Positions 16,738-25,532 of a DNA stretch of 64,000 nucleotides are shown here, piece by piece. This DNA comes from Streptomyces flaveolus (GTDB lineage: Bacteria; Actinomycetota; Actinomycetes; Streptomycetales; Streptomycetaceae): the NCBI RefSeq assembly GCF_000716535.1, contig NZ_JNWV01000002.1:124001-188000 (forward strand), in the 5' to 3' direction. Position numbers and translations under genes: made by a program. The notes below the pieces were generated by a model that was not told where the DNA came from, did no database searches, and worked only from the letters and a program-made list of their open reading frames with translations. How positions within the stretch are numbered: position 1 is the first letter of the stretch; every line of letters starts with the position of its first letter.

Positions 16738-17817
16738 ATGCGCAAGCCAACCCTCCGCCGCACCTGTGCCGCCCTCGCCGCCGGCACCTCCCTCGCCCTC
16801 GCGCTCACCGCCTGCGGCGGCACCACCAAGAAGGACGTCAAGGACGACAACGCCTCCGCCGCCTCCGCCGGCAAGGCCGATCCGAACGCCGCCACCAAGA
16901 AGGGGCTGACCGTCGGATTCCTGCCCAAGCAGGTCAACAACCCCTACTTCACCACCGCCGACAAGGGCGGTGAGAAGGCGCTCGCCGAGCTCGGGTCGAA
17001 GTACAAGGAGGTGGGGCCCAGCAGCGCCACCGACACCGCCGGGCAGGTGAGCTACGTCAACACGCTCACCCAGCAGCGGGTGAACGCCATGGCGGTGTCC
17101 GCGCAGGACCCGGGGGCGCTGTGCACCGCGCTGAAGCAGGCCATGAGCAACGGCATCAAGGTCGTCACCTACGACTCCGACACCAGCCCGGGCTGCCGCA
17201 ACGCCTTCGTCTCGCAGGCCAGTGCCGAGGACCTGGGCCGTACCGAGGTGCAGTTGCTCGCCAAGCAGATCGGGTACAAGGGCGAGATCGCGATCCTGTC
17301 GGCCGCGCAGACCGCGACCAACCAGAACACCTGGATCGGCTACATGAAGGACGAGCTGAAGGACCCGAAGTACAAGGACGTCAAGCTCGTCAAGATCGCG
17401 TACGGCAACGACGACGCCCAGCAGTCCTTCCAGCAGACCCAGGGCCTGCTCCAGGAGCACCCGAACCTGAAGGGGATCATCTCCCCGACCACCGTCGGCA
17501 TCAAGGCGGCCGCCCAGTACCTGTCGGGCTCCAAGTACAAGGGCAAGGTCAAGCTGACCGGGCTCGGCACCCCCAACGACATGCGCAAGTACGTGAAGAA
17601 CGGCACCGTCGACGCCTTCGAGCTGTGGGACCCGGCCAAGCTCGGCGCCCTGGCCGCCCGGACCGCGGTCGCGCTGGCCTCGGGGCAGATCACCGGCAAG
17701 GAGGGCGAGACCTTCAAGGCCGGCGCCACGACGTACACCATCGGCAAGGACGGCGTGATCAACCTGGGCAAGCCGACCGTGTTCGACGCCAAGAACATCG
17801 ACCAGTTCAACTTCTGA
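16738..17817 (+). CDS. rhaS: Rhamnose-binding lipoprotein of ABC transporter
   Basis: A 359-residue periplasmic-binding-protein (LacI/RbsB fold) lipoprotein. The signal peptide has a basic start (MRKPTLRRT), a hydrophobic core and lipobox LTAC followed by GG. The mature protein begins VGFLPKQVNNPYFTTADKGG, the sugar-binding opening strand of RhaS/RbsB proteins. AAGGGG precedes the ATG. Its position between the permeases and rhaM supports L-rhamnose as ligand. This is the extracytoplasmic capture component of the importer. Confidence 0.92.
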   Translation: MRKPTLRRTCAALAAGTSLALALTACGGTTKKDVKDDNASAASAGKADPNAATKKGLTVGFLPKQVNNPYFTTADKGGEKALAELGSKYKEVGPSSATDTAGQVSYVNTLTQQRVNAMAVSAQDPGALCTALKQAMSNGIKVVTYDSDTSPGCRNAFVSQASAEDLGRTEVQLLAKQIGYKGEIAILSAAQTATNQNTWIGYMKDELKDPKYKDVKLVKIAYGNDDAQQSFQQTQGLLQEHPNLKGIISPTTVGIKAAAQYLSGSKYKGKVKLTGLGTPNDMRKYVKNGTVDAFELWDPAKLGALAARTAVALASGQITGKEGETFKAGATTYTIGKDGVINLGKPTVFDAKNIDQFNF

Positions 17818-17834
17818 GACGACGGGGGCTCTTG

Positions 17835-18155
17835 ATGCGGCGCGTGTGCTTCCTGCTGAAGGTCAGGGCGGACCGGCTCGACGAGTACCGTGAGCGTCAC
17901 GCGGCCGTCTGGCCGGAGATGCTCGACGCCCTGAAGGCGACCGGCTGGCACAACTACTCGCTCTTCCTGCGCGAGGACGGCCTGCTCGTCGGCTACCTGG
18001 AGACCGAGGACTTCGCCGCCGCCCAGGCGGGCATGGCGGCCACCGACGTCAACGCGCGCTGGCAGAAGGAGATGGCACCGTTCTTCGAGTCCCTGGACGG
18101 TACCCGGCCCGACGAGGCCATGCGACCGCTCACCGAAGTGTTCCACCTCGACTGA
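17835..18155 (+). CDS. rhaM: L-rhamnose mutarotase
   Basis: A 106-residue ferredoxin-fold RhaM protein with the family signatures RHAAVWPEMLDALKATGWHNYSLFL and LVGYLETEDF. It interconverts alpha- and beta-L-rhamnose, supplying the anomer used by the isomerase. ATG at 17835 follows the rhaS stop by 17 bp with GGGGG upstream. The BNR protein gene starts 16 bp after it, in the same transcription unit. This gene is the clearest marker of the whole system's sugar. Confidence 0.95.
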   Translation: MRRVCFLLKVRADRLDEYRERHAAVWPEMLDALKATGWHNYSLFLREDGLLVGYLETEDFAAAQAGMAATDVNARWQKEMAPFFESLDGTRPDEAMRPLTEVFHLD

Positions 18156-18171
18156 CGCGGGAGCCGCGCGG

Positions 18172-19509
18172 ATGAGACCCTCCGTCACCCGGCAGGGCGT
18201 CACACAACTGGACGCCCACGCCGTCTACTTCGTCTCCTACGACGGCCTGGTCAACACCAACTCGTTCCAGAAGAACGGTCTGTTGACCCATCGAGGCCAC
18301 CAGTACGCCGCCTGGTACACGGCGAGCCGCGACGCGGTCGTGGCCCGCCGGGCCCTCGGTGCCACCGACTGGTCGACGGTCACCCTGCCGCACCGGCTCA
18401 AGGCCGACGACTCCCACAACGTCATCTCCCTGGGCGTCTCCGCCGTCGACGGCCGCCTCCACCTGACCATGGACTCGCACAGCGACGGCTTCTTCTACGT
18501 CAAGTCCGCCGCCGGGCTGCTGGACGACCCCGCGTCCACGGCCTGGACCCCGTCCGCCTTCGGTGCCGTACAGACGACACTCGACGGCCTGGCGCTCACC
18601 TCGCGGTTCACCTACCCGCAGTTCGTCGCCACGCCCGAGGGGCGGCTCCAGCTCAGCTACCGCGCCGGAGTCTCGGGCGACGGCCGCAACGCCCTGGCCG
18701 AGTACGACGGTTCGCGGTGGACGGCGCTGGGGGAGTGGACCGACGCGACCGGCACGTACACCAGCGCGCTCGGCTCCAGCACCGCCCGGAGCATGTACCT
18801 GCACGGCATCGACTACGACAGGCGGGGCCGGCTGCACGCCCTGTTCACCTGGCGGGAGCGGGACGCGGCCGTCATGCGCGGCCGCGGCAGTCTCACCAAC
18901 CACGACACCGGCTATGTGTACTCCGACGACCGGGGCCGCACCTGGCGCAACGACGCGGGCGCGGTGGTCGGTGTCACCGGCGGGTCCGAGAAGGTCTCCG
19001 TCGGCGCGAACGGTCTCGTCGTCGACCCGCTGGGCCCGGACCACGCGCTGATGAACCAGGAGAGTCAGTTCACCGACTCGGCGGGCCGCCCGCACGCCGT
19101 CGTCAGCCACGTCCCGGTCCGTTCCGGGCCGTGCACCAAGGACTACGTCGCCGACCGGACCGCCCACGGGCGCGCCTTCCACCTGTGCAAGACTGCCTCC
19201 GGTGGCTGGCGGAAGACCGAGATCCCCGTCCCGCTCCGCTCCAGTCAGCGCACCGGACTCGTCCTCGACCGGTACGACAACGCCTACGCCGTCCTCCCGT
19301 TCGGCCGGATCGCCGCGGCCTCGCGGGCCTCCGGGTACACCGACTGGACGCTCCTGTTCGACGGCGCCGGGCTGAACGCGTTCGGCGAGGTGGTGGTCGA
19401 CGAGACCCGGATCAGGGCGGACAACGTCCTGTCGTTCCTGTACCAGGAGAAGTCCGCCGGCACGACGCCCTCGGCGTTGTACGTGGCCGACTTCGCCCTG
19501 TCGGCGTGA
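18172..19509 (+). CDS. BNR_4-type beta-propeller protein, probable rhamnose-uronate lyase/hydrolase
   Basis: A 445-residue protein of the BNR_4 (PF15892-like) seven-bladed propeller class, the fold shared with ulvan lyases (PL24/PL25) and rhamnosyl-glucuronate lyases (PL27). Candidate catalytic residues are His82 (DDSHNVIS), His103 (TMDSHSDGFF), Arg145/Tyr148 (SRFTYPQF) and Tyr163 (LSYRAG), placed as in those lyases. There is no signal peptide or lipobox, so it should act in the cytoplasm. It is 16 bp behind rhaM in the rhamnose operon, which suggests it releases rhamnose from imported oligosaccharides. Enzyme activity is inferred from fold and context only. Confidence 0.6.
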   Translation: MRPSVTRQGVTQLDAHAVYFVSYDGLVNTNSFQKNGLLTHRGHQYAAWYTASRDAVVARRALGATDWSTVTLPHRLKADDSHNVISLGVSAVDGRLHLTMDSHSDGFFYVKSAAGLLDDPASTAWTPSAFGAVQTTLDGLALTSRFTYPQFVATPEGRLQLSYRAGVSGDGRNALAEYDGSRWTALGEWTDATGTYTSALGSSTARSMYLHGIDYDRRGRLHALFTWRERDAAVMRGRGSLTNHDTGYVYSDDRGRTWRNDAGAVVGVTGGSEKVSVGANGLVVDPLGPDHALMNQESQFTDSAGRPHAVVSHVPVRSGPCTKDYVADRTAHGRAFHLCKTASGGWRKTEIPVPLRSSQRTGLVLDRYDNAYAVLPFGRIAAASRASGYTDWTLLFDGAGLNAFGEVVVDETRIRADNVLSFLYQEKSAGTTPSALYVADFALSA

Positions 19510-19564
19510 CGGTAATGTGAAGGTCGTCCCGCCGCATCCCCGTTCCCTGGAGGTCCGAAGCCCG

Positions 19565-20602
19565 ATGGCCCAGTCGGTGGGTATCAAGGATGTCGCCCGC
19601 GCCGCCGGAGTGTCGGTGGGCACGGTGTCCAACGTCATCAACCGCCCGGACACCGTCGCCGGGGAGACCCGTGCCCGGGTGCTGTCCGCGATCGACCGGC
19701 TCGGCTACGTCCGCAGCGAGTCGGCGCGCCAGCTCCGGGCGGGCCGCAGCCGGATCATGGGGCTGCTCGTGCTCGACATGGGCAACCCCTTCTTCGTGGA
19801 CGTGGCGCGCGGTGCCGAGCGCGCGGCCCGGGAGGCCGGTCTCGGCGTGATGGTCTGCAACAGCGCGCAGGACGCCGCCGAGGAGGCCGAGTACCTGTCG
19901 CTCTTCGCCGAACAGCGGGTGCGGGGCGTGCTGCTGACCCCGGCGGACGCCACCGGCCGCAACATCGCCGCCTTCCGCCGGCACGGCATCCCGTTCGTAC
20001 TGGTCGACCGGGTCGCCGAGGGCACCACCGAGTGCTCGGTCTCCGTGGACGACGTCGCGGGCGGCGCGCTCGCGGTGCGGCACCTGGTGGACGCCGGGCA
20101 CCGTTCGATCGCCTACGTCAGCGGGCCGCCCGGGCTCAACCAGGTCCGCGACCGGCGCACCGGCGCGCTGAACGCCCTCGCCGAGGCCGGGCTCGGCCCC
20201 GAGGCCCTGCGCGAACTGCCCACCGAGCGGCTCGACGTGGCCGCCGGCCGGGACGCGGGCGCCCGGCTGCTCGGCCTCGCCGACCGGCCCACCGCCGTGT
20301 TCTGCGCCAACGACCTGCTCGCCCTCGGCGTGCTCCAGGCGATGTACGCGGCGGGCGTGACCGTGCCGGACGACCTGGCGATCGTCGGCTACGACGACAT
20401 CGAGTTCGCCGCCGCGGCGGCCGTACCCCTCACCTCGGTGCGCCAGCCCGCCGTCACGATGGGCGCCCTCGCCGCCGACCTGCTGCTGGAGGAGACCGAG
20501 CAGGGCGAGGAGGACGGCAAGGGCAAGCGGAAGCACGAGCACCGGCGGGTGGTACTCCAGCCGGAGCTGGTGGTGCGCCGCTCCAGCCTCGCCGCGCGCT
20601 GA
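19565..20602 (+). CDS. LacI-family repressor, probable rhamnose regulator
   Basis: A 345-residue LacI protein with an N-terminal HTH (VGIKDVARAAGVSVGTVSNVINRP, residues ~5-28), a hinge, and a periplasmic-binding-like effector domain (ILGLLV-type opening, AVFCANDLLALG, IVGYDDIEFA). ATG at 19565 is chosen over an in-frame GTG 48 bp upstream because GGAGGT precedes it. It is the last gene of the rhamnose transport unit, and the two TGAAAC-type boxes in the divergent promoter are its expected targets. Effector (rhamnose or a phosphorylated intermediate) is unknown. The C-terminus has a Lys/Glu-rich insert (EEDGKGKRKHEHRR). Confidence 0.88.
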   Translation: MAQSVGIKDVARAAGVSVGTVSNVINRPDTVAGETRARVLSAIDRLGYVRSESARQLRAGRSRIMGLLVLDMGNPFFVDVARGAERAAREAGLGVMVCNSAQDAAEEAEYLSLFAEQRVRGVLLTPADATGRNIAAFRRHGIPFVLVDRVAEGTTECSVSVDDVAGGALAVRHLVDAGHRSIAYVSGPPGLNQVRDRRTGALNALAEAGLGPEALRELPTERLDVAAGRDAGARLLGLADRPTAVFCANDLLALGVLQAMYAAGVTVPDDLAIVGYDDIEFAAAAAVPLTSVRQPAVTMGALAADLLLEETEQGEEDGKGKRKHEHRRVVLQPELVVRRSSLAAR

Positions 20603-20762
20603 GCCCCGCGGTGTGCCCGGCGCCGAGCCTCGCGCCGGCCGGAAGCGCCGGCCGGAAGTGCTGACCGACAGTTCAGCAACAATGCATGATCCCGGGGCTC
20701 GGCCCACGCCCGCTCATGTGCTCAACTGGGAGACGTCCAGCCCGTCCGTCCCAGGAGACCCG

Positions 20763-22064
20763 TTGAGCCTCAGCTACCGTCAGCCCGGCGTCGTCCTCAC
20801 CGACCGCCACTTCACCGTGCCCCTCGACCACGCCGTCCCGGGCGGCGAGACCATCGAGCTGTACGCCCGTGAGGCGGTGGCGAGCGACAAGGCCGGGCAG
20901 GACCTGCCCTGGCTGGTGTACCTGCAGGGCGGCCCCGGCTTCGGGGCGAATCGTTTCGTCGGGCGTCAAGCCTGGCTCGACCGGGCCTTGAAGGAGTACC
21001 GCGTCCTGCTCCTCGACCAGCGCGGCACCGGACGCTCCACGCCCGCCACCCGGCAGACGCTCCCGCTGCGCGGCGGCCCCGCCGCCCAGGCCGACTACCT
21101 CACCCACTTCCGCGCCGACTCCATCGTCCGCGACTGCGAGGCCATCCGCCCCCAGGTCACCGGCGGCGCCCCGTGGACCGTGCTCGGCCAGAGCTTCGGC
21201 GGCTTCTGCACGGTGTCGTACCTCTCCCTCGCCCCCGAGGGCGTCGCCACCGCGCTCATCACCGGCGGCCTGCCCTCCCTGCACGCCCACGCCGACGACG
21301 TCTACCGGGCCGCCTACCCGCGCGTCGAGCGCAAGGTCGCCGCGCACTACGCCCGCTACCCGCAGGACGTGGAGCGGGCCCGCCGGATCGCCGACCACCT
21401 CCTCACCCACGACGTGGCGCTGCCGAACGGCTACCGCTTCACGGTGGAGGCCTTCCAGTCACTGGGCATCATGCTGGGCACGAGCGACGGCAGCCACCGG
21501 CTGCACCACCTCCTGGAGGACGCCTTCGTGGTGACCCCGGCCGGCCTGGAGCTGTCCGACGCCTTCCAGGAGCAGGCCCAGTCCCTCCTGTCGTACGCCG
21601 CCCACCCCCTCTACGCCCTCGTCCACGAGGTGATCTACGGCCAGGACGCCCGCCCCACCGCCTGGTCGGCCGAGCGCGTCCGCGCCGAGTTCCCGCAGTT
21701 CGACGCGGCCAAGGCGCTCACCGGCGACGGCCCGGTGCTGTTCACCGGCGAGACGGTCCACCCCTGGATGTTCGACGCCGACCCGGCCCTGCGCCCTCTG
21801 CGCGAGACGGCCGGACTGCTCGCCGCCCGCACCGACTGGCGCCCCCTCTACGACCCCGCGCGGCTCGCCGCCAACGAGGTCCCGGTCGCCGCGGCCGTCT
21901 ACCACGACGACATGTACGTCGACACCGGCCACTCCCTGGAGACGGCCGGTGCGATCCGTGGCCTGCGCCCCTGGGTCACCAACGAGTACGAGCACGACGG
22001 TCTGCGCGCGGGCGCGCCCCGGGTGCTGGACCGGCTGCTGGCACTGGTGCGCGACGAGGTGTGA
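20763..22064 (+). CDS. Alpha/beta-hydrolase, prolyl aminopeptidase-like (peptidase S33)
   Basis: A 433-residue alpha/beta-hydrolase with the oxyanion-hole motif LQGGPGFG (55-62), the DQRGTGRS strand (85-92) and nucleophile elbow GQSFGG (Ser144), as in proline iminopeptidases of the S33 family. TTG at 20763 is chosen because CCAGGAGA precedes it and conservation begins there; the earlier in-frame codons have no plausible ribosome site. Expected to be cytoplasmic and to remove N-terminal residues, often proline, from peptides. It is separated from the rha operon by 160 bp and probably has its own promoter. Confidence 0.85.
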   Translation: MSLSYRQPGVVLTDRHFTVPLDHAVPGGETIELYAREAVASDKAGQDLPWLVYLQGGPGFGANRFVGRQAWLDRALKEYRVLLLDQRGTGRSTPATRQTLPLRGGPAAQADYLTHFRADSIVRDCEAIRPQVTGGAPWTVLGQSFGGFCTVSYLSLAPEGVATALITGGLPSLHAHADDVYRAAYPRVERKVAAHYARYPQDVERARRIADHLLTHDVALPNGYRFTVEAFQSLGIMLGTSDGSHRLHHLLEDAFVVTPAGLELSDAFQEQAQSLLSYAAHPLYALVHEVIYGQDARPTAWSAERVRAEFPQFDAAKALTGDGPVLFTGETVHPWMFDADPALRPLRETAGLLAARTDWRPLYDPARLAANEVPVAAAVYHDDMYVDTGHSLETAGAIRGLRPWVTNEYEHDGLRAGAPRVLDRLLALVRDEV

Positions 22065-22138
22065 CATACGCGATATGACGGACCGGGTGCGCCGCAAAAG
22101 GCGTCGCGCGTGGGGCAGGGCGGCATAGTGTGCCGCCC

Positions 22139-22882
22139 ATGACGGAGTCCAAGATCACTCAGCTCCAGCCCCTGCCCGACGACTGGCAGCGTGCCCTCGC
22201 CGTGGTGGCGCACCCGGACGACCTGGAGTACGGGTGCTCCGCGGCGGTCGCCGCCTGGACCGACGCCGGCCGTGAGGTCGCCTATGTGCTGGCCACCCGT
22301 GGCGAGGCGGGCATCGACACCCTGGACCCGGTCGCCTGCGGCCCGCTGCGCGAGCGTGAGCAGCGGGCCAGTGCGGCCGTCGTCGGCGTCGGCACCGTGG
22401 AGTTCCTCGACCACCGGGACGGCGTGATCGAGTACGGCAGCGCGCTGCGCCGCGACATCGCCGCCGCGATCCGACGCCACCGCCCCGAACTCGTCGTCAC
22501 GCTCAACCACCGCGACACCTGGGGCGGTGTCGCCTGGAACACCCCCGACCACGTCGCCGTCGGCCGTGCCACCCTGGACGCCGCCGCCGACGCCGGCAAC
22601 CGCTGGATCTTCCCCGAACTCGCCGAGCAGGGCCTCAAGCCCTGGAACGGCGTCCGCTGGGTGGCCGTCGCCGGTTCCAGCAGCCCCACCCACGCCGTGG
22701 ACGCCAGGCCGGGCCTGGACCGGGCGGTGCGCTCGCTGCTCGAACACCGCACCTACATCGCGGCGTTGACCGACCAGGACCCGGAAGCCTACGTCCGTGA
22801 CTTCCTGACCGAGACCACCACCGCCACCGGCAAGCGCTTCGGCGGCACACCGGCGGTGGCCTTCGAGCTGTTCGCCCGCTAG
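22139..22882 (+). CDS. PIG-L/LmbE-family deacetylase
   Basis: A 247-residue zinc-dependent N-deacetylase of the PIG-L/LmbE family. The diagnostic AHPDD motif (residues 24-28) and a later [16 protein letters not shown] segment hold the metal and catalytic residues. Members deacetylate GlcNAc-type substrates, including MshB and Bca in low-molecular-weight thiol pathways and antibiotic deacetylases; this copy is not near mycothiol genes, so its substrate is open. ATG at 22139 begins the conserved protein; the Shine-Dalgarno is weak. Confidence 0.87.
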   Translation: MTESKITQLQPLPDDWQRALAVVAHPDDLEYGCSAAVAAWTDAGREVAYVLATRGEAGIDTLDPVACGPLREREQRASAAVVGVGTVEFLDHRDGVIEYGSALRRDIAAAIRRHRPELVVTLNHRDTWGGVAWNTPDHVAVGRATLDAAADAGNRWIFPELAEQGLKPWNGVRWVAVAGSSSPTHAVDARPGLDRAVRSLLEHRTYIAALTDQDPEAYVRDFLTETTTATGKRFGGTPAVAFELFAR

Positions 22883-22955
22883 CGGCGCCCCGGGCAGCCG
22901 TCGCGGGGGCCGCGCGGGTGCGGGGGCAAGCGCGCAGGTCAGTACGCTGGACCCC

Positions 22956-23804
22956 ATGCCGGATCAGATAGCCGACCCCTCCGACCTGCGCGGCGACTGC
23001 GCCCAGTGCTTCGGGCTGTGCTGTGTCGCCCTGCCCTTCGCCCGCTCCGCCGACTTCGCGCTGGACAAGCCCGCGGGCAAGCCCTGCCCGAACCTCCAGG
23101 GCGACCACCGCTGCGGCATCCACGCCGGCCTGCGCCAGAAGGGTTTCACCGGCTGCACGGTCTACGACTGCTTCGGCGCCGGCCAGAAGGTCTCGCAGGT
23201 CACCTTCGGCGGGCAGGACTGGCGTACGGGGTCCACGGAGCACGCGCGCCGGATGTTCGACGTGTTCCCGGTCGTACGGCAGCTCCACGAGCTGCTGTGG
23301 TACCTGACCGAGGCGCTGGGCCTGCCCGCCGCCCGGCCCGTCCACCCCGAGCTGCGCCGGGCGCTGGAGCGGACCGAGCGGCTGACCCGGCGGACTCCCG
23401 AGGAGCTCGCCGCGCTGGACGTCGCCGCGCACCGGCAGGAGGTCAACGTGCTCCTGCTGCGCACCAGCGAGCTGGCCCGGGCCGGCGTCGGCGGCAAGGG
23501 CAAGGGAAAGGGCCGGGGCAAGGACCGCAGGGGCGCGGACCTCATGGGCGCCCGCCTCAGGGGCGCCGACCTCCGCGGGGTGAGCCTGCGCGGTGCCTAT
23601 CTCATCGCCGCCGACCTCACCGGTGCCGACCTGCGCGGCGCGGATCTGATCGGTGCCGACCTGCGCGATGCCGATCTGACCGATGCGGACCTGACGGGCG
23701 CCTTCTTCCTCACCCAGCCGCAGCTGAACGCGGCGCGGGGCAGCGGCGGTACTCGACTGCCGGCGTCAGTCGGTCGCCCGGTGCACTGGACAGCGGGCGG
23801 TTGA
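22956..23804 (+). CDS. Cysteine-cluster (YkgJ-like) and pentapeptide-repeat fusion protein
   Basis: A 282-residue two-part protein. The N-terminal ~110 residues carry the metal-binding cluster CAQCFGLCC, then CPNLQ, CGIH and CTVYDC, as in YkgJ-like zinc/iron cluster proteins. After a helical linker and a Gly-Lys spacer (~190-205) come about eleven A(D/N)LxG pentapeptide repeats (~207-265), which fold into a right-handed quadrilateral helix. Function unknown; pentapeptide proteins may mimic DNA or act as scaffolds. The last 39 bp overlap the convergent P450 gene, so one 3' end is probably an extension of the other. Confidence 0.8.
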   Translation: MPDQIADPSDLRGDCAQCFGLCCVALPFARSADFALDKPAGKPCPNLQGDHRCGIHAGLRQKGFTGCTVYDCFGAGQKVSQVTFGGQDWRTGSTEHARRMFDVFPVVRQLHELLWYLTEALGLPAARPVHPELRRALERTERLTRRTPEELAALDVAAHRQEVNVLLLRTSELARAGVGGKGKGKGRGKDRRGADLMGARLRGADLRGVSLRGAYLIAADLTGADLRGADLIGADLRDADLTDADLTGAFFLTQPQLNAARGSGGTRLPASVGRPVHWTAGG

Positions 23805-25412
23805 GGCCGGGCGCTCCGGCGTCGTAGCCGCGCTGTGCGTGTGCCGTGAGGTGTCGTCCGCCGTCTGCGGGTTCGTCGTGCCTGGTCGCGCCCACGCGGT
23901 GTCCGCCGCAGGTCGGACACTGCCCCTCGCCCCTTCGGGGAGCCTCTCGCCGAGCCCCTTGGGAGCCGGCCGCCGCTCCAGTCGCAGCCGCAGCCCCTCC
24001 GGCATCAGCGTGAGCCGCTCGGCCACGGTGAGCCGGTAGCCCGGGTCGGCGTGCAGGTCGTAGCGGCGCAGGAGCAGGCCGAGGACCAGGGTCGCCTCGT
24101 GGAGGGCGAACTGGCGGCCGATGCAGGCCCGTGCGCCGGTGCCGAACGGCTTGAAGGTGTGCGGTGGCCGGGACCGTACGGCCTGCGCGGTGAAGCGGTC
24201 CGGGTCGAACCGTTCGGCGTCCTCGCCCCACACCTCCGGGTCGCGGTGCAGCATCGGCGTCAGCACCAGGGCCCACGCGCCCCGGCGCATCGGATGGTCC
24301 CCGGCGAGGACGGTGTCCCGCCGGGCCTCGCGGGCGAAGGCGGGCGCGGTCGGCCACAGCCGCAGCGACTCGTCCAGCACCCGGCGGACGTAGCGCAGCT
24401 TGGCGACCTGGTCGTAGCCGGGCCGCGGGGTGTCGCCCCAGACCTGTTCGACCTCGGCGCGGGCCCGGGCGGCGATCTCCGGGTGCCGGGCGAGGTAGTG
24501 CAGGGCGAAGGAGAGCGCGCCCGAGGTGGTCTCGTGGCCCGCCACCAGGAACGTGATCACCTGCTTGCGGACGTTCTCCGACGACAGCTTCTCCCCGGTC
24601 TCCGGGTGCGCCGTCGCCAGCATGCGGTCCAGCAGGTCCCCCTCGCCGCTGCCGGACCTGCGCCGGGCGGCGACCAGGCCGTCGACCGTGCGGTCGAGGT
24701 GGGCCATGTCGGCCGCGTTGCGCCGGGCGGCGGCGCGCAGCAGCAGCGGGGCGAGCGGCCCGGGCACGCTGTTCAGCCGTTGCGCGTAGGTCAGCGTGCC
24801 GACCATCGCCGTGACGAAGGGGTGCGGCCGGTCCCGCTCGAAGGAGCCGAAGTCGTGTCCGAAACCGGTCCGGGCGATCGTCTCCAGGGTCAGCCGGGTC
24901 ATGTCGTCCGGCACGTCCACCGTGCGCCCGGCCGCCACGTGACGGTCCCAGTGGTCGGTCAGCCGGCCGGCGACCGCCAGCATCATCCCGTGGTAGCCCT
25001 CCATGGCCTCCCGGCTGAACCCGGGTGCCAGGACGTCGTGCGCGAGCTGCCAGTTGGGCTCGTGGTTGTAGGCGGTGAACAGTCCGTCGCCCGCGACGGG
25101 CCGCAGGTTGGCGACGCCGAGCCCGACGTGCTTGGCGAACCGGGACTCGTCGGCGAGATCGGCCACGAGCCGCGCTCCCCACACGAACACGAACTCCTTG
25201 CCGAACGCCCGCCGCCGGAAGACCGGCCCCAGCTCGCGCGCGAAGCGCATCGAGTCCTGCAACGGCCGGTGCCGGTCGGCACCGAGCACGTCGCCGAGCA
25301 GCGGCAGCCGACGCGGCGGATGCGGGATCCGGCGCAGTTCGGGCCAGCCCTGTTCGGCGCTCCGGAAACCCTTCGGCAGCCCGGTCTGCATGGACTCCGT
25401 CGTCGCCGCCAT
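23766..25412 (-). CDS. Stand-alone CYP102-like cytochrome P450 (BM3 heme domain, no reductase)
   Basis: A 548-residue P450 with close BM3 (CYP102) hallmarks: VPDDMTRLTLETIARTGFG, RDRPHPFVTAM, AGHETTSGAL (291-300), ExxR at Glu348-Arg351 (ESLRLWPTAPAF) and heme loop FKPFGTGARACIG with Cys430. The flavodoxin and reductase domains of BM3 are absent; after residue ~480 there is only a Pro/Ala/Arg-rich 68-residue tail. This matches the Streptomyces CYP102B type, reported to hydroxylate fatty acids with separate redox partners. ATG at 25412 is preceded by GGGAG. A TetR gene is divergent. The C-terminal 39 bp overlap the pentapeptide gene. Confidence 0.88.
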   Translation of the reverse strand: MAATTESMQTGLPKGFRSAEQGWPELRRIPHPPRRLPLLGDVLGADRHRPLQDSMRFARELGPVFRRRAFGKEFVFVWGARLVADLADESRFAKHVGLGVANLRPVAGDGLFTAYNHEPNWQLAHDVLAPGFSREAMEGYHGMMLAVAGRLTDHWDRHVAAGRTVDVPDDMTRLTLETIARTGFGHDFGSFERDRPHPFVTAMVGTLTYAQRLNSVPGPLAPLLLRAAARRNAADMAHLDRTVDGLVAARRRSGSGEGDLLDRMLATAHPETGEKLSSENVRKQVITFLVAGHETTSGALSFALHYLARHPEIAARARAEVEQVWGDTPRPGYDQVAKLRYVRRVLDESLRLWPTAPAFAREARRDTVLAGDHPMRRGAWALVLTPMLHRDPEVWGEDAERFDPDRFTAQAVRSRPPHTFKPFGTGARACIGRQFALHEATLVLGLLLRRYDLHADPGYRLTVAERLTLMPEGLRLRLERRPAPKGLGERLPEGARGSVRPAADTAWARPGTTNPQTADDTSRHTHSAATTPERPASTARCPVHRATD

Positions 25413-25471
25413 GACGCGATCTCCCTTGATCCAGCCGATGGTTGAGGCAGTGAGCGGGCGTGTTGTACGTG

Positions 25472-25511
25472 GGTTCAATAACGGGTTTCAGTGTGGTGCC
25501 CTTGTTGAACC
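25472..25511. promoter_or_regulatory. Inverted GGTTCAA/TTGAACC boxes between P450 and TetR genes
   Basis: GGTTCAA (25472-25478) and TTGAACC (25505-25511) are inverted 7-mers 33 bp apart, about three helical turns, in the 120-bp gap between the divergent P450 and TetR genes. They are plausible half-sites for the TetR protein controlling both genes. This is inference from symmetry only. Confidence 0.45.
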
Positions 25512-25532
25512 GACGTCAAGTAAAGTGACACC

